Shown: positions 18,606 through 28,355, numbered from the stretch's first letter. The stretch is 38,847 bases of DNA from Desulfurococcales archaeon (GCA_027028545.1 JALVIT010000052.1:1-38847); one strand, 5' to 3'. Program-made: numbers and translations. Notes: a model not told the origin generated them from the letters alone.

Positions 18606-19367
18606 TCAAATATATATTGGCGTTAGATACTTTTCGTCCCCATATTCGAAGACAGCTATCTTTGCTCCATAAACCTTCTCGATCATGTCTATAGCTGACA
18701 ATAGCTTATTCCTCGAACCCCTATATACTATTTCTCCATTATCGATCAATACTATGTTGTCCCCGACTAGGTATGCGAAGAGTATATCATGTGTCGATAA
18801 TACCACCGATTTCTCCCTACCTATACTCCTCAATAGTTTGATTAGACTCGATTTATATCCTATATCTATGTGTGCATCTGGTTCATCAAGTAGTATATAT
18901 TTCGGGTTTTTAACTAGGGATAATGCTATTGTAACCCTTTGAAGCTCACCCATACTCAGCTCCTGCAGCCTCCGATCGATTAAATCTTCTATGTTAAGCA
19001 TCCTAGCAACCCTCTCAACGGCTTCATAATCCTCTCTATCCTCCCAGAAACCCCTCGATACAGGGTATCTGGCTGTTAATAATGCTTCTCTAACTGTTAA
19101 TGGTAGGAGTTCCACTATATCGATCTGTGAGGAATATGAGATCTTCCTCGATAATTCCCTACGTGTATAACTGGTTAGCTCCCTACCATCGATCACTATA
19201 CTCCCCTTATATCCTAGCATACCAATTATTGTTCTGAGGAGGGTTGTCTTCCCCGCACCATTTGGCCCGATTATACACGTTACCCCTCTATCCGTTATAT
19301 CGAGATTTATATTCTTCAAAACCATGTGGTCACCGTATCCGGAATACATTCTTTTGATCACTATCAT
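18606..19367 (-). CDS. ABC transporter ATP-binding protein (FecE/BtuD-type)
   Basis: IIGPNGAGKTTLLRTIIG, LSMGELQRVTIALSLVKNPKYILLDEPDAHID. Confidence 0.93.
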   Translation of the reverse strand: MIVIKRMYSGYGDHMVLKNINLDITDRGVTCIIGPNGAGKTTLLRTIIGMLGYKGSIVIDGRELTSYTRRELSRKISYSSQIDIVELLPLTVREALLTARYPVSRGFWEDREDYEAVERVARMLNIEDLIDRRLQELSMGELQRVTIALSLVKNPKYILLDEPDAHIDIGYKSSLIKLLRSIGREKSVVLSTHDILFAYLVGDNIVLIDNGEIVYRGSRNKLLSAIDMIEKVYGAKIAVFEYGDEKYLTPIYI

Positions 19368-19382
19368 GTATAGCCCTCCGGT

Positions 19383-20336
19383 TTATCTGGCTTTAAACCT
19401 CTTATATAGGAGTATTAGGAAGAAGGGGGCTCCAAATACCGATGAGATCGCGCCAGCAGGTATTTCCCCTGTTGTTGATACAAGTATTGTTCTCGAGAGA
19501 GTATCTGTGGTGAGAAGTATTAGTCCTGCCAGTAATCCTGAGAACGGTATCACTATGCGGTTATCCGTTGTCCTAGCTATTAGTCTAGCTATATGTGGTG
19601 ATACGAGCCCTATGAATCCTATTAGTCCGAAGCATCCAACTATTATTGATGACGCCACCCCAGCTGTGATTATTGAATATAGCCTCACTCTACCAGGATC
19701 TACTCCTAGCTGGTAGGCGTAGGTGTCTCCTAGTAGTAGTGTGTTTAGGGGTTTTGCTAGTAGGGGGTATGTTGTGGAGACTATTATAAGGGCGATTATT
19801 GTGTGAGGAAGCCATCTAGGTGATGCGGTGATGAATGAACCCATCAAAATATGTATAGCATACGGCTGCTTCGCCAGGATCATGTATGATAGGAGTATTG
19901 ATGCACCGGAGAATAGAGAGTTTACACCTATACCGGATAATACATATGATATATCACTCCCACCTATAGATTCAGCAATCAACACCGTTAGTGTTAATGC
20001 TATAAGCCCTCCGGTTATAGCCGTTAATGGTACTAGGTATATCTCAACACCTATGAATAAAACTAGTAGATAGACTGAGAACAGTGCTCCACCACCTATC
20101 CCAAGTATATAGTGGTCAACCAATGGATTCTTCAATGAGGATTGGAGATACGCACCTGTAAATCCTAAAACTATACCGGATAATACCGCTTCGAGAACCC
20201 TATTAAACCTATACTCTACAACGAAAATGTTTGCTGGCTTAGGATAGTAGTAGATTAGAATTATCATAGTGACTAACAGTATCAATAATAGGATCATCGT
20301 CGCCGCAGTGAATAATAGTTTATGCCGAGTTATCAC
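19383..20336 (-). CDS. ABC transporter permease (FecCD/BtuC-type)
   Basis: LGFTGAYLQSSLKNPLVDHYILGIGGGA; GCFGLIGFIGLVSPHIARLIART (FecCD signatures). Confidence 0.93.
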   Translation of the reverse strand: MITRHKLLFTAATMILLLILLVTMIILIYYYPKPANIFVVEYRFNRVLEAVLSGIVLGFTGAYLQSSLKNPLVDHYILGIGGGALFSVYLLVLFIGVEIYLVPLTAITGGLIALTLTVLIAESIGGSDISYVLSGIGVNSLFSGASILLSYMILAKQPYAIHILMGSFITASPRWLPHTIIALIIVSTTYPLLAKPLNTLLLGDTYAYQLGVDPGRVRLYSIITAGVASSIIVGCFGLIGFIGLVSPHIARLIARTTDNRIVIPFSGLLAGLILLTTDTLSRTILVSTTGEIPAGAISSVFGAPFFLILLYKRFKAR

Positions 20337-21466
20337 TATTTCCTCTTCCCCATAATCCTTGATAGGATGTATCCTATACCTATACCTACTATTAGCACTG
20401 CTATTACTATCGTTAAATACAGTATACCCCCATATTCCTCACCCTCTACTCTACTCTTCTGTGTTGTCGAAGTTTTCGTTGTGATTGTTTCGGATTCTTC
20501 AAGCGTTGTAGTTGCCGTTGTTGTTCGACTGCTTGTTTCTGTATTATTATTTGCTATGAAGGGCTTCATAGTATCATATAGGAGTTTAGGTAGTTCCAGT
20601 ATTAATGGCCCCGGTCTTGATAACGCATCCGTAGTCTTCTGATCGAGCACTACTACTGGTTTTCCGAGGTCATATATCCCCGCCTCCCTCAATGTTTCAT
20701 TGCTTATACCCATTGATGCTACAAGTATTATGTCTGGATCCCATTCAGCGATCTCTTCGATGCTTACCGCTTTCCAGCCTATGGTATCCGCTGGATTTAT
20801 GAATCCCAGTCTTGATAGTATATCGTCTATATATGTTGATTTACCAGCTATCCATATCCCATTATATATCCCGACGATTACGAGCACCCTCCACCCATGT
20901 AAGGGGGCTAGTTTTCCCCTATATGTCTGGATGTTTTCCTCCAGCTTGTTTATGAAGTCTTTAACCCTCCCGGTTTTATTAAATATTGTTGCGAGTATGT
21001 CTAGGTCATTATATATGTCCTCAACGGATCTAGAGCTCCCACCGTTTAGATATACTACCGTAATATTATAGTCTTCAAAGGTTTGTAGTAGTGGTTTATG
21101 AGCACCCTTATCTGCCAGAACCAGATCGGGTTTTAGGGATAGTATTTTTTCGACGCTTATAGCAGACCACCAGTATCCCCCTACAGCGGCTATCCCGTGC
21201 TCTCTAGCGTATTTTGATATGTTGAAGTAGTTGTCCGTATACGATATATTATCCATCCCTACAACTCTATCTTCAAGCCCTAAATAGAATATTTCCTCCG
21301 TTATGCTTGGAGCTAATGTTACTATCCTCGCTGGTTTTCCATGTATGGATACTGTTCTACCCAGTGCATCAACCACGTATATATCATCCCTTTCCGAGAG
21401 GGAGATGTTGACCGGGATTATTGACAAGGTAATTATTACCAGTAGGGTTAACACTATGTATTTCAT
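20336..21466 (-). CDS. ABC transporter substrate-binding protein (BtuF/FepB-type), C-terminally membrane anchored
   Basis: VDALGRTVSIHGKPARIVTLAPSITEEIFYLGLEDRVVG...; Thr/Ser-rich linker and C-terminal TM + IMGKRK. Confidence 0.9.
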   Translation of the reverse strand: MKYIVLTLLVIITLSIIPVNISLSERDDIYVVDALGRTVSIHGKPARIVTLAPSITEEIFYLGLEDRVVGMDNISYTDNYFNISKYAREHGIAAVGGYWWSAISVEKILSLKPDLVLADKGAHKPLLQTFEDYNITVVYLNGGSSRSVEDIYNDLDILATIFNKTGRVKDFINKLEENIQTYRGKLAPLHGWRVLVIVGIYNGIWIAGKSTYIDDILSRLGFINPADTIGWKAVSIEEIAEWDPDIILVASMGISNETLREAGIYDLGKPVVVLDQKTTDALSRPGPLILELPKLLYDTMKPFIANNNTETSSRTTTATTTLEESETITTKTSTTQKSRVEGEEYGGILYLTIVIAVLIVGIGIGYILSRIMGKRK

Positions 21467-21474
21467 CCTATCAC

Positions 21475-21491
21475 CTGGACGCTTTGTCCAG
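21475..21491. promoter_or_regulatory. Perfect 6-bp inverted repeat with 5-nt loop abutting SD of substrate-binding protein gene
   Basis: CTGGAC-GCTTT-GTCCAG; on minus strand directly followed by GGTGAT (SD) AGG ATG. Confidence 0.5.
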
Positions 21492-21592
21492 TTAGATTAA
21501 TGTGGTAATGGATAATAAGTATTTCTCAAAGTCATGTATAGTGAAAAATATTTACAACGCCATATAGAGAATATTTAATGGGTTGATTGTAG

Positions 21593-22387
21593 ATGGGTAT
21601 AGGTGTGAAGGGTTTATCGATAATAGTTTTAACATTATTGGTTTACACAGTGCTGACACCTATAGTCGTATATGGGACTTCTGTATGTGGATTATTTAGT
21701 AAGGGTGATAAGTTAACCTACGAAATGGTTCATCGAACTGAACTGGGTGTTTATCGGGAATACTATACTGTAAGGTTTGAGGACGTATTCCAATCCTCTC
21801 AAGGTATGATGTATATAATGAGGATCGAGTATCATGGTGTTAGTGACCGTGAGAAGAAAATTAGTGCTCCATGCTATAACCTACCGGATTATGTCCCAGC
21901 CCTTATAGAGGATATTAATGATTTTAAAGCTAAGGGTGTTGGTAGTGTATCTGAACCCCTCCCATTATTTGATCTAATACCTCCATCCGGTAAGGAGGTC
22001 GTTACATATACTACTATACGCGTATCCCTAGTATCATCTACGGAGTATGTATTAAACATCTCTAAAGGAAAGTATAGTATTAGAGCCCTAATGGTTAGAG
22101 GAAAGTATAAGGAGTATGATGTCGAGGGATTCATAACCGATAATACCGGGTTACTCCTAAAACTATCATTCATAGATCGTTATAGTAGGAGAGTTGTATA
22201 CGAGGTTGAACTGGACTATTTTTCATCAATGGATAAACTCGTTGGCGGAGGCACCGGTGGTTCATCTGTTGGAGGTTTCAATATTTGGGATTACTTACCT
22301 ATGATATTCATAGTAGCGCTTGTGATTGTATCGATAATAATTATAGTAATTGTTATTAGAAGGGTTACTAGGATAATTGGATACTAG
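21593..22387 (+). CDS. Secreted/membrane hypothetical protein with C-terminal TM
   Basis: N-term signal-like segment, Gly-rich linker (GGGTGGSSVGG) and C-term TM with basic tail. Confidence 0.65.
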   Translation: MGIGVKGLSIIVLTLLVYTVLTPIVVYGTSVCGLFSKGDKLTYEMVHRTELGVYREYYTVRFEDVFQSSQGMMYIMRIEYHGVSDREKKISAPCYNLPDYVPALIEDINDFKAKGVGSVSEPLPLFDLIPPSGKEVVTYTTIRVSLVSSTEYVLNISKGKYSIRALMVRGKYKEYDVEGFITDNTGLLLKLSFIDRYSRRVVYEVELDYFSSMDKLVGGGTGGSSVGGFNIWDYLPMIFIVALVIVSIIIIVIVIRRVTRIIGY

Positions 22388-22399
22388 GATTGATGGGTA

Positions 22400-23221
22400 A
22401 TGCTATACTTCATAGGTTTAGGATTAAACCCTAAATCACTGACAATTGAAGCGTTAGAGATCCTTAGGAGGGTTGAAACAGTATATATTGATAGATATAC
22501 GAGTATAATTCCAAGATTCGATCCATCGATCATAAAACGGTATTGTAGTGGCTGCCGCATAGTTTTTGCCGATCGGAACATGTTTGAGGGATACGGTGTT
22601 AAGAATATTGTAGATGAAGCCTCCGCGAGGGATGTAGCGATCCTAGTACCCGGCGACCCCTTCATAGCTACAACGCATGAGATCATCCGCTTAGAGGCTT
22701 TGAAGAAGGGTGTAGGGGTTAAGGTTGTTCATAATGCATCTATATACTCCGCTGCTGCTTCAGCTACTGGTTTACAGGCTTATCGTTTCGGTAAGACAGT
22801 TACACTAGTGTATCCGGATGCTTTTAAACCCTATAGTGTCTTGGAGACTATACGTGGTAATCTTGATCGTAGACTCCATACTCTGGTCCTCCTAGATATT
22901 CGTGTTGATGAGGAGCGTTTTATGAGTATTGATGAGGCTGTAGAGATCCTTCGGGAGCTTGACGAGGAGGATTCTCTATCGAGTGTCCTTGGTGTTGGTT
23001 TAGCCCGTGTCGGTTCTGATGAGGAGGTTATACATGCTGACCTACTCTATGATCTTGGCAGATACACCTATCCTCCACCACCTCATTCGATAATTGTCGT
23101 CGCCGATCCCCATCCGGTTGAGCTTGAATCTCTATATTACGTGTGTGGTTTACCTAGGGGGTTGTTTGAGGAGTTTTCCCGGGGGGAGATGAACCTTGGT
23201 AGTTCCCTTGTCGTCTCATAG
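22400..23221 (+). CDS. dphB: Diphthine synthase (diphthamide biosynthesis methyltransferase)
   Basis: MLYFIGLGLNPKSLTIEALEILRRVETVYIDRYTS; LVPGDPFIATTHEIIRLEA; VVHNASIYSAAASATGLQAYRFGKTVTLVYP - highly characteristic DphB/Dph5. Confidence 0.95.
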   Translation: MLYFIGLGLNPKSLTIEALEILRRVETVYIDRYTSIIPRFDPSIIKRYCSGCRIVFADRNMFEGYGVKNIVDEASARDVAILVPGDPFIATTHEIIRLEALKKGVGVKVVHNASIYSAAASATGLQAYRFGKTVTLVYPDAFKPYSVLETIRGNLDRRLHTLVLLDIRVDEERFMSIDEAVEILRELDEEDSLSSVLGVGLARVGSDEEVIHADLLYDLGRYTYPPPPHSIIVVADPHPVELESLYYVCGLPRGLFEEFSRGEMNLGSSLVVS

Positions 23222-23877
23222 TATTCTATAGCTTCCCTTGATAGGAGTTTTCTGAGTATCTTTACTATCCGTGCTGTATTGTATATTGTTGTGGTTGTGT
23301 ATGCTATGAATAATCCCTCAACCATTTCTTCATTCTTGGGATCTGGTAGATATGCTTCAACCCTCGAAATCTTTATCCTTACACCATCGACCTCCTTATA
23401 GAATAGCCTCTCCCTCTCCCTCCATAATAGTATCGGTGTATACTCCTTCCTCCCAACCCCCCTTATAGGGTCTAGTATAGATATTGTAGCATACTTATCC
23501 AGCCTTCTCAATACCAGGTATTTCCTATTGATCCTATAGATCGCTGCAAATGGGGGTGCCGGTGATTCCAGTAGTTCCACATGTTTTAGATCAAACTCTT
23601 CAGACACTATCTTCGCTGTTCTATAGAATTCTAACGCTTGTCTATACACCTTCTTTGCCTCGTGCACAGCATACACTACCACCAATACCGTTAATGGTAG
23701 GAATACGTATATTATCACGTCGATTATTGAGCTAACGAGCTCCCCCCTAAGGATCCCGAAGGCTATTAATCCCGCTATAGCTAGTATTGATACTATAACC
23801 TCTCCAACAACTACCACATATGATAGAGTCATTGAACGGATCGTTGAAGCGTATGCCTCCGGCTCCTCCGTCAGCAT
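23137..23877 (-). CDS. Membrane-anchored hypothetical protein
   Basis: Two N-terminal TMs and soluble domain; follows 23884-27471 co-directionally by 6 nt; overlaps dphB 3' end by 85 bp. Confidence 0.6.
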   Translation of the reverse strand: MLTEEPEAYASTIRSMTLSYVVVVGEVIVSILAIAGLIAFGILRGELVSSIIDVIIYVFLPLTVLVVVYAVHEAKKVYRQALEFYRTAKIVSEEFDLKHVELLESPAPPFAAIYRINRKYLVLRRLDKYATISILDPIRGVGRKEYTPILLWRERERLFYKEVDGVRIKISRVEAYLPDPKNEEMVEGLFIAYTTTTIYNTARIVKILRKLLSREAIEYYETTRELPRFISPRENSSNNPLGKPHT

Positions 23878-23883
23878 ATCCGT

Positions 23884-26800
23884 CTACCCATTTCTCCTCC
23901 GAAGCCATATTATTAATAGTAGTATTGTAGCTAATAATGTGATTGGTATAATATTTGGCTCCGGTAGGGGTTCTACCATACCACCGGAGACCTTTATGAT
24001 CGTGTAGTTGGTTGCCGGTGAATAGCTTATATTTCCACTATATGTTGCCTCCACATAGTATACTCCACCCGGTAGAAATGTTAGGGGTATCTCTGCTGAA
24101 CCGTTTGCCTCGATCCTTAATGTGCGTATGAGTGTGTTCCTCTTATAGATTCTTACTGTGAGGTTTCCCGGAGCGTATCTGTCTAGTAGGTCTCTCGTAT
24201 ATATTCTCAATGTTTCTCCTCCATACCTGTATATTATCCATACCTTTTGGGGGTATACGGTGATCGTCGTATAGGCTGTTTCACCATATATCGCTGCTTT
24301 GACTATGTGTTTTCCCGGTCTCTTGAAACTCCATAGTAGTTCCTCATCCCCCTTAACATATAGTTCTTTACCGTCTATGGCTAGTCTGACCAGTATGCTT
24401 ATATTGTCCGGTATCCCCGTTACAATAGCCTTTATCCTTACTGGTGTTAGTGTATATGTGTATTCGTTATCGTCTTTTATCGTGATATATGGTGTGACCT
24501 CTAGCTTTATCTCCGGCATAATAATTGTGGTGTTGAATATATTGTATGGGTTGTTATATGCCTTTGCTAAATAATCGCTAAATGCTAGGGGACCGTCGGA
24601 TACTCTCACTACTAGTTTGTATATTCCGGGTTTAAACCTCATAGTATCTATTACTCCTACCCCACTACTATATGGTATCGTGTAGTTTCCGGTATTGTTT
24701 ACTAGTTGTATGTTTATGGGTGCCGACGGCTTCCTCCATACATTACCGCATTCTTCAATTATTTTGACGGCATAGTTTATGCCCCAGATCATTGTCTTAT
24801 TATATATTATCCTTAATGTTAATGGCTTCACAGTTATAGTTGTCATGTTTGTGGATGGTGAGTAGTAGTTAAATAATGGTTTATAGGTTATCTTTATCTC
24901 TACATATGGTGGTATCACATAGTATTTGTCTATGTAGTATATGTGGTTATACATGTATAGTTTCCAATATGTTGTCCTCCTATATGGGTTCTTAATAGTT
25001 ATCCTTATAGACCCCGTTCCTAACCGTGCTTCCCTCCATAACCCATTCTGGTCTATATATAGGTATTTTATCTTAGGTCTAAACCATGTAGTTGTTAATG
25101 CCGGTATCTCCTCTGGCTCCTCAATAAGTATTCTTGTGGGATACTTTATCAGTTGCACTACCGTGCTGTTATATGATGCTGTGTAGTGGTTGTCTCCATT
25201 ATACTGTATCGTTATATTATATGTTGTATCGGGCATTGCGAAGTAGTATTTTCCATAGTATGTCCTCATAGTCTCCTTATAGTATAGGTTCACTCTATAG
25301 GTGTATCCCTCCCTATATAGTATGGCTACTAGTTTATCGACTACTGGCTTTGTTACCCATTCTCCTAGTGTATAATTGTATACCTGTAATCTAGCCTTGA
25401 TCACTAGACCGCTCAAGTAGTGGTTTGGGGTTAATATATGGTATTTTGGTTCTAGGATTAGTATTCGTGTTGGTATTTTTACCGTAAATAGTTCTAGTTC
25501 TATGTTCTCCCTATATACAATATATTCACTTCCCAGATTAGGCTTTTCACCTAAGACATGGTTTGCCCAATAAGCTGTTTCCGCATGTATCGTCAACTTG
25601 TAGGTTCCCGGTCTTAGAGTATCTAAATGGATACTCAATGTATTTGTTCCATTTATAACCCCACTATATATTGTTTCGCCATCTCTCAGCAATTCTATCT
25701 TGGTTTTCGACCATTTTGAGGTTTCCGTGGATATTTCAAATTCTATGCTACCGCCGGGTATGGGGCTTCCAGATATATTGATCCTTATCTTGGGCTTCTC
25801 AACTATTAATAGCTTGTTCCACCCATATCTAATAAATGGTACTAGATAAAATATTGGAGGATCACCGAAGCTTGTTCCACAGGGTGCTTGGTATTCTACT
25901 ATATTTATGATCTCTTTATCTCCATCTCCATCAATGTCTACTACTTTTGGAGGATGAATGGGTGGAGGGTTAAGTAGATAGGAATAGTATGGGCCGCCAT
26001 TTGTTTTTGTCGAATGATATTTTATCATTGTCCCATTTATATAGAGATAATTTGTGGTTATTAGGTTTCCATTGTTATCTATGGGTATTATCGGCTGTTT
26101 CCTAGGCTGATCCACTTTTATAGGTGATGTGTGTATTATGTGTGGGATCCATTGGTTTAATGTTTGGTCGTATTTATATTCTATGAGCATTGACGTGTAA
26201 CGATTATGTATGTTATCGTGTCCCAATGCACCAACTAATATCTTTTTATCATTAACTATTCTTAGCCCCGTAATTGATTTAATGGTGTAATGCTTGATTG
26301 TCATATCTCGCAGTTTATAGTATTTATAGGTGCTATGTGTTAAATCTACTACTATTACCCCCATCGTCTTCTCGATCCTCGGATTATCATATACTACCTT
26401 CCCGGCTAGGAATCCATATATTCTATCCTGAGGGGTTAAGGCGGAGAATATGGTGTATGGTATTATTAGCTTGTTTTCGTCGATATAGTAGTTTAGTTGC
26501 TGTGGTGCAGTATATTCTAGTGATAGATCATGTGCTCCGGGTGAGTGTGTTAGTGTGTTTTTCCTTATAACTATCATTAGTTTATCTCTATTCTTCTGTG
26601 GGTTCTGGAGGCTTATCTCCCTAATTATTCTCGGTGTTGATCCTAGTCTTATTATTATCAGTTTATCCCATCCGCTTGTTAACATTATTGCCTGGTTGTC
26701 TCTGTATTTTATTATGTATGCTTCATAGCTTGTCGTTATATCGTTAGTCTCTTTCGGATTATACGATCTAAACTGTACGCTCTTTACTATGTAGTGTCTC

Positions 26801-27471
26801 ATACTCATTGTTTCAGTATCTATGACTAGTATTCCGAGTTTTGAGTAGAAGTATATGTATGATCTCCATCCCCTACGGTAATAGTTTTTTATTGTTGGGA
26901 TGTAGATTCTATCATTGTAGACTAGATAGGTTCTGGAGATGGCTATTGATGATATTACTCCTAGTGTTTTTACCCGGTTATTCATGGGTTCCCATACCTT
27001 TACTATAGTCTTTACTCTGTAGAGGTTGTATATTGGAATTGTTTTTCCATCGTATCCGTAGTGGTCTAGGAGTATTATTTTGTCTATAGTTCCATCATGG
27101 TTAGTATCTAATGGTATTGGGTTGTCGAAGTAATAGTTTGCTCCTATCTTACTATATACTCCTTTATTATAGCTCCATATCATTATGTTTTTCAGTGTCC
27201 AGAGTAGTATGTCTGGATGCTTGTCCCTGTCTATGTCTACTATCTGGTATCCGTATATCATTGACTCCCAGTAGTATTCCGAGCCCCTAGGAGTTATGTC
27301 TATGTGTTTTATGTAGTAGGAATTATTGAGTTGTATTTTCTTGTTTATATATGTGCTGGTTTGTGTCCTTCCTATTTGCTCAGCCAATGACTTCCCCGTT
27401 GATGCGTTATGGAGGGTCATCATGTTTATCAGTATTAATAATAGTATGGCCGCTAGGATGCTCTTCTTCAA
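23884..27471 (-). CDS. Large secreted surface protein: FG-GAP/VCBS-like propeller repeats, Ig-like repeats, C-terminal PEP-like motif/TM/basic tail
   Basis: Signal peptide; DIDRDKHPDILLW, DTNHDGTIDKIIL, DIDGDGDKEIINI repeats; repeated PTRILI.EP Ig-like units; C-term GGMVEPLPEPNIIPITLLATILLLIIWLRRRNG. Confidence 0.8.
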   Translation of the reverse strand: MKKSILAAILLLILINMMTLHNASTGKSLAEQIGRTQTSTYINKKIQLNNSYYIKHIDITPRGSEYYWESMIYGYQIVDIDRDKHPDILLWTLKNIMIWSYNKGVYSKIGANYYFDNPIPLDTNHDGTIDKIILLDHYGYDGKTIPIYNLYRVKTIVKVWEPMNNRVKTLGVISSIAISRTYLVYNDRIYIPTIKNYYRRGWRSYIYFYSKLGILVIDTETMSMRHYIVKSVQFRSYNPKETNDITTSYEAYIIKYRDNQAIMLTSGWDKLIIIRLGSTPRIIREISLQNPQKNRDKLMIVIRKNTLTHSPGAHDLSLEYTAPQQLNYYIDENKLIIPYTIFSALTPQDRIYGFLAGKVVYDNPRIEKTMGVIVVDLTHSTYKYYKLRDMTIKHYTIKSITGLRIVNDKKILVGALGHDNIHNRYTSMLIEYKYDQTLNQWIPHIIHTSPIKVDQPRKQPIIPIDNNGNLITTNYLYINGTMIKYHSTKTNGGPYYSYLLNPPPIHPPKVVDIDGDGDKEIINIVEYQAPCGTSFGDPPIFYLVPFIRYGWNKLLIVEKPKIRINISGSPIPGGSIEFEISTETSKWSKTKIELLRDGETIYSGVINGTNTLSIHLDTLRPGTYKLTIHAETAYWANHVLGEKPNLGSEYIVYRENIELELFTVKIPTRILILEPKYHILTPNHYLSGLVIKARLQVYNYTLGEWVTKPVVDKLVAILYREGYTYRVNLYYKETMRTYYGKYYFAMPDTTYNITIQYNGDNHYTASYNSTVVQLIKYPTRILIEEPEEIPALTTTWFRPKIKYLYIDQNGLWREARLGTGSIRITIKNPYRRTTYWKLYMYNHIYYIDKYYVIPPYVEIKITYKPLFNYYSPSTNMTTITVKPLTLRIIYNKTMIWGINYAVKIIEECGNVWRKPSAPINIQLVNNTGNYTIPYSSGVGVIDTMRFKPGIYKLVVRVSDGPLAFSDYLAKAYNNPYNIFNTTIIMPEIKLEVTPYITIKDDNEYTYTLTPVRIKAIVTGIPDNISILVRLAIDGKELYVKGDEELLWSFKRPGKHIVKAAIYGETAYTTITVYPQKVWIIYRYGGETLRIYTRDLLDRYAPGNLTVRIYKRNTLIRTLRIEANGSAEIPLTFLPGGVYYVEATYSGNISYSPATNYTIIKVSGGMVEPLPEPNIIPITLLATILLLIIWLRRRNG

Positions 27472-27545
27472 CTACGACACCGTTATAATGGTGTAGGGGG
27501 GTATATTGTGTTGGATATGTAAAACTATTTATACCGTGAAGGGGT

Positions 27546-28355
27546 GTGGGGTTGCCCGAAACTATTGGCAACTTGGTATTTGTTAAGGCCGGTGGAAGCT
27601 TCCTAACCTTTAAGGATAAACCCTTTAGTATGAATTATAGGGCTTTGGAGAAGCTTTCAGAGATCATAGGTAAGGGTTTTAGGAGTGGTGTTAGAATACT
27701 TCTGGGTAATGGTGGTGGTAGTTTCGCCCACCCCGTGGTCAAGGCTTTAGAGGGGGGTGATCCTAGCCGGCTCCTAATTCATTGTCAAAGGGCTACTAGG
27801 CTTCTAAATAGAATAGTCGTTGATCAACTCATAGATAAGGGTATACCGGCTACATCCCTCCAAACATCCGCATTTATAGTTGAGGATCGTGATGGTTTGA
27901 GGGTTTTCATCGATCCCTTAAGGATCCTGCTAGACGGTAATGTTATCCCGGTTGTCTATGGTGAGTGTATTGTTTCGGTTAGGAGTGGATACAGGGTTTT
28001 ATCGACTGAGGATGTCTTCAGCGTGGTGGCTCAGTATGTTAAGCCTTCAAGGATCGTTTTGTTGACCGATGTTGAGGGAGTATATACATGTGATCCTAAG
28101 CTATGTAGAGATGCTAAACTTATACGTAGAATTGATCGTGGAAACTATGAAGAAGTAATTAGCATGGTATCGGGTAGTGGAGGTATAGATGTTACTGGTG
28201 GTATTAGGGGTAAGATCGATAAGATGATGAATATTTCGAGGAAACTGGGAATCCCGGTAATAATTGTATCGGGCTTCAACACTATAGAGGCTTCTAGAGC
28301 TATTATTGAAGGTGTTGTGGAGGAGGGAACATATATTTCGTGGCACATATCCTAG
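27546..28355 (+). CDS. Isopentenyl phosphate kinase-like amino acid kinase family protein
   Basis: LVFVKAGGSFLTFKDKP, LLGNGGGSFAHPV (IPK-type His), DGNVIPVVYGECI, LLTDVEGVYTCDP, DVTGGIRGKIDKMM. GTG start at 27546 or TTG at 27552. Confidence 0.88.
   Translation: MGLPETIGNLVFVKAGGSFLTFKDKPFSMNYRALEKLSEIIGKGFRSGVRILLGNGGGSFAHPVVKALEGGDPSRLLIHCQRATRLLNRIVVDQLIDKGIPATSLQTSAFIVEDRDGLRVFIDPLRILLDGNVIPVVYGECIVSVRSGYRVLSTEDVFSVVAQYVKPSRIVLLTDVEGVYTCDPKLCRDAKLIRRIDRGNYEEVISMVSGSGGIDVTGGIRGKIDKMMNISRKLGIPVIIVSGFNTIEASRAIIEGVVEEGTYISWHIS

Noticed and set aside
22384-22686. Minus-strand 100-aa ORF within dphB
   Set aside because: Antisense to the highly characteristic dphB N-terminus.
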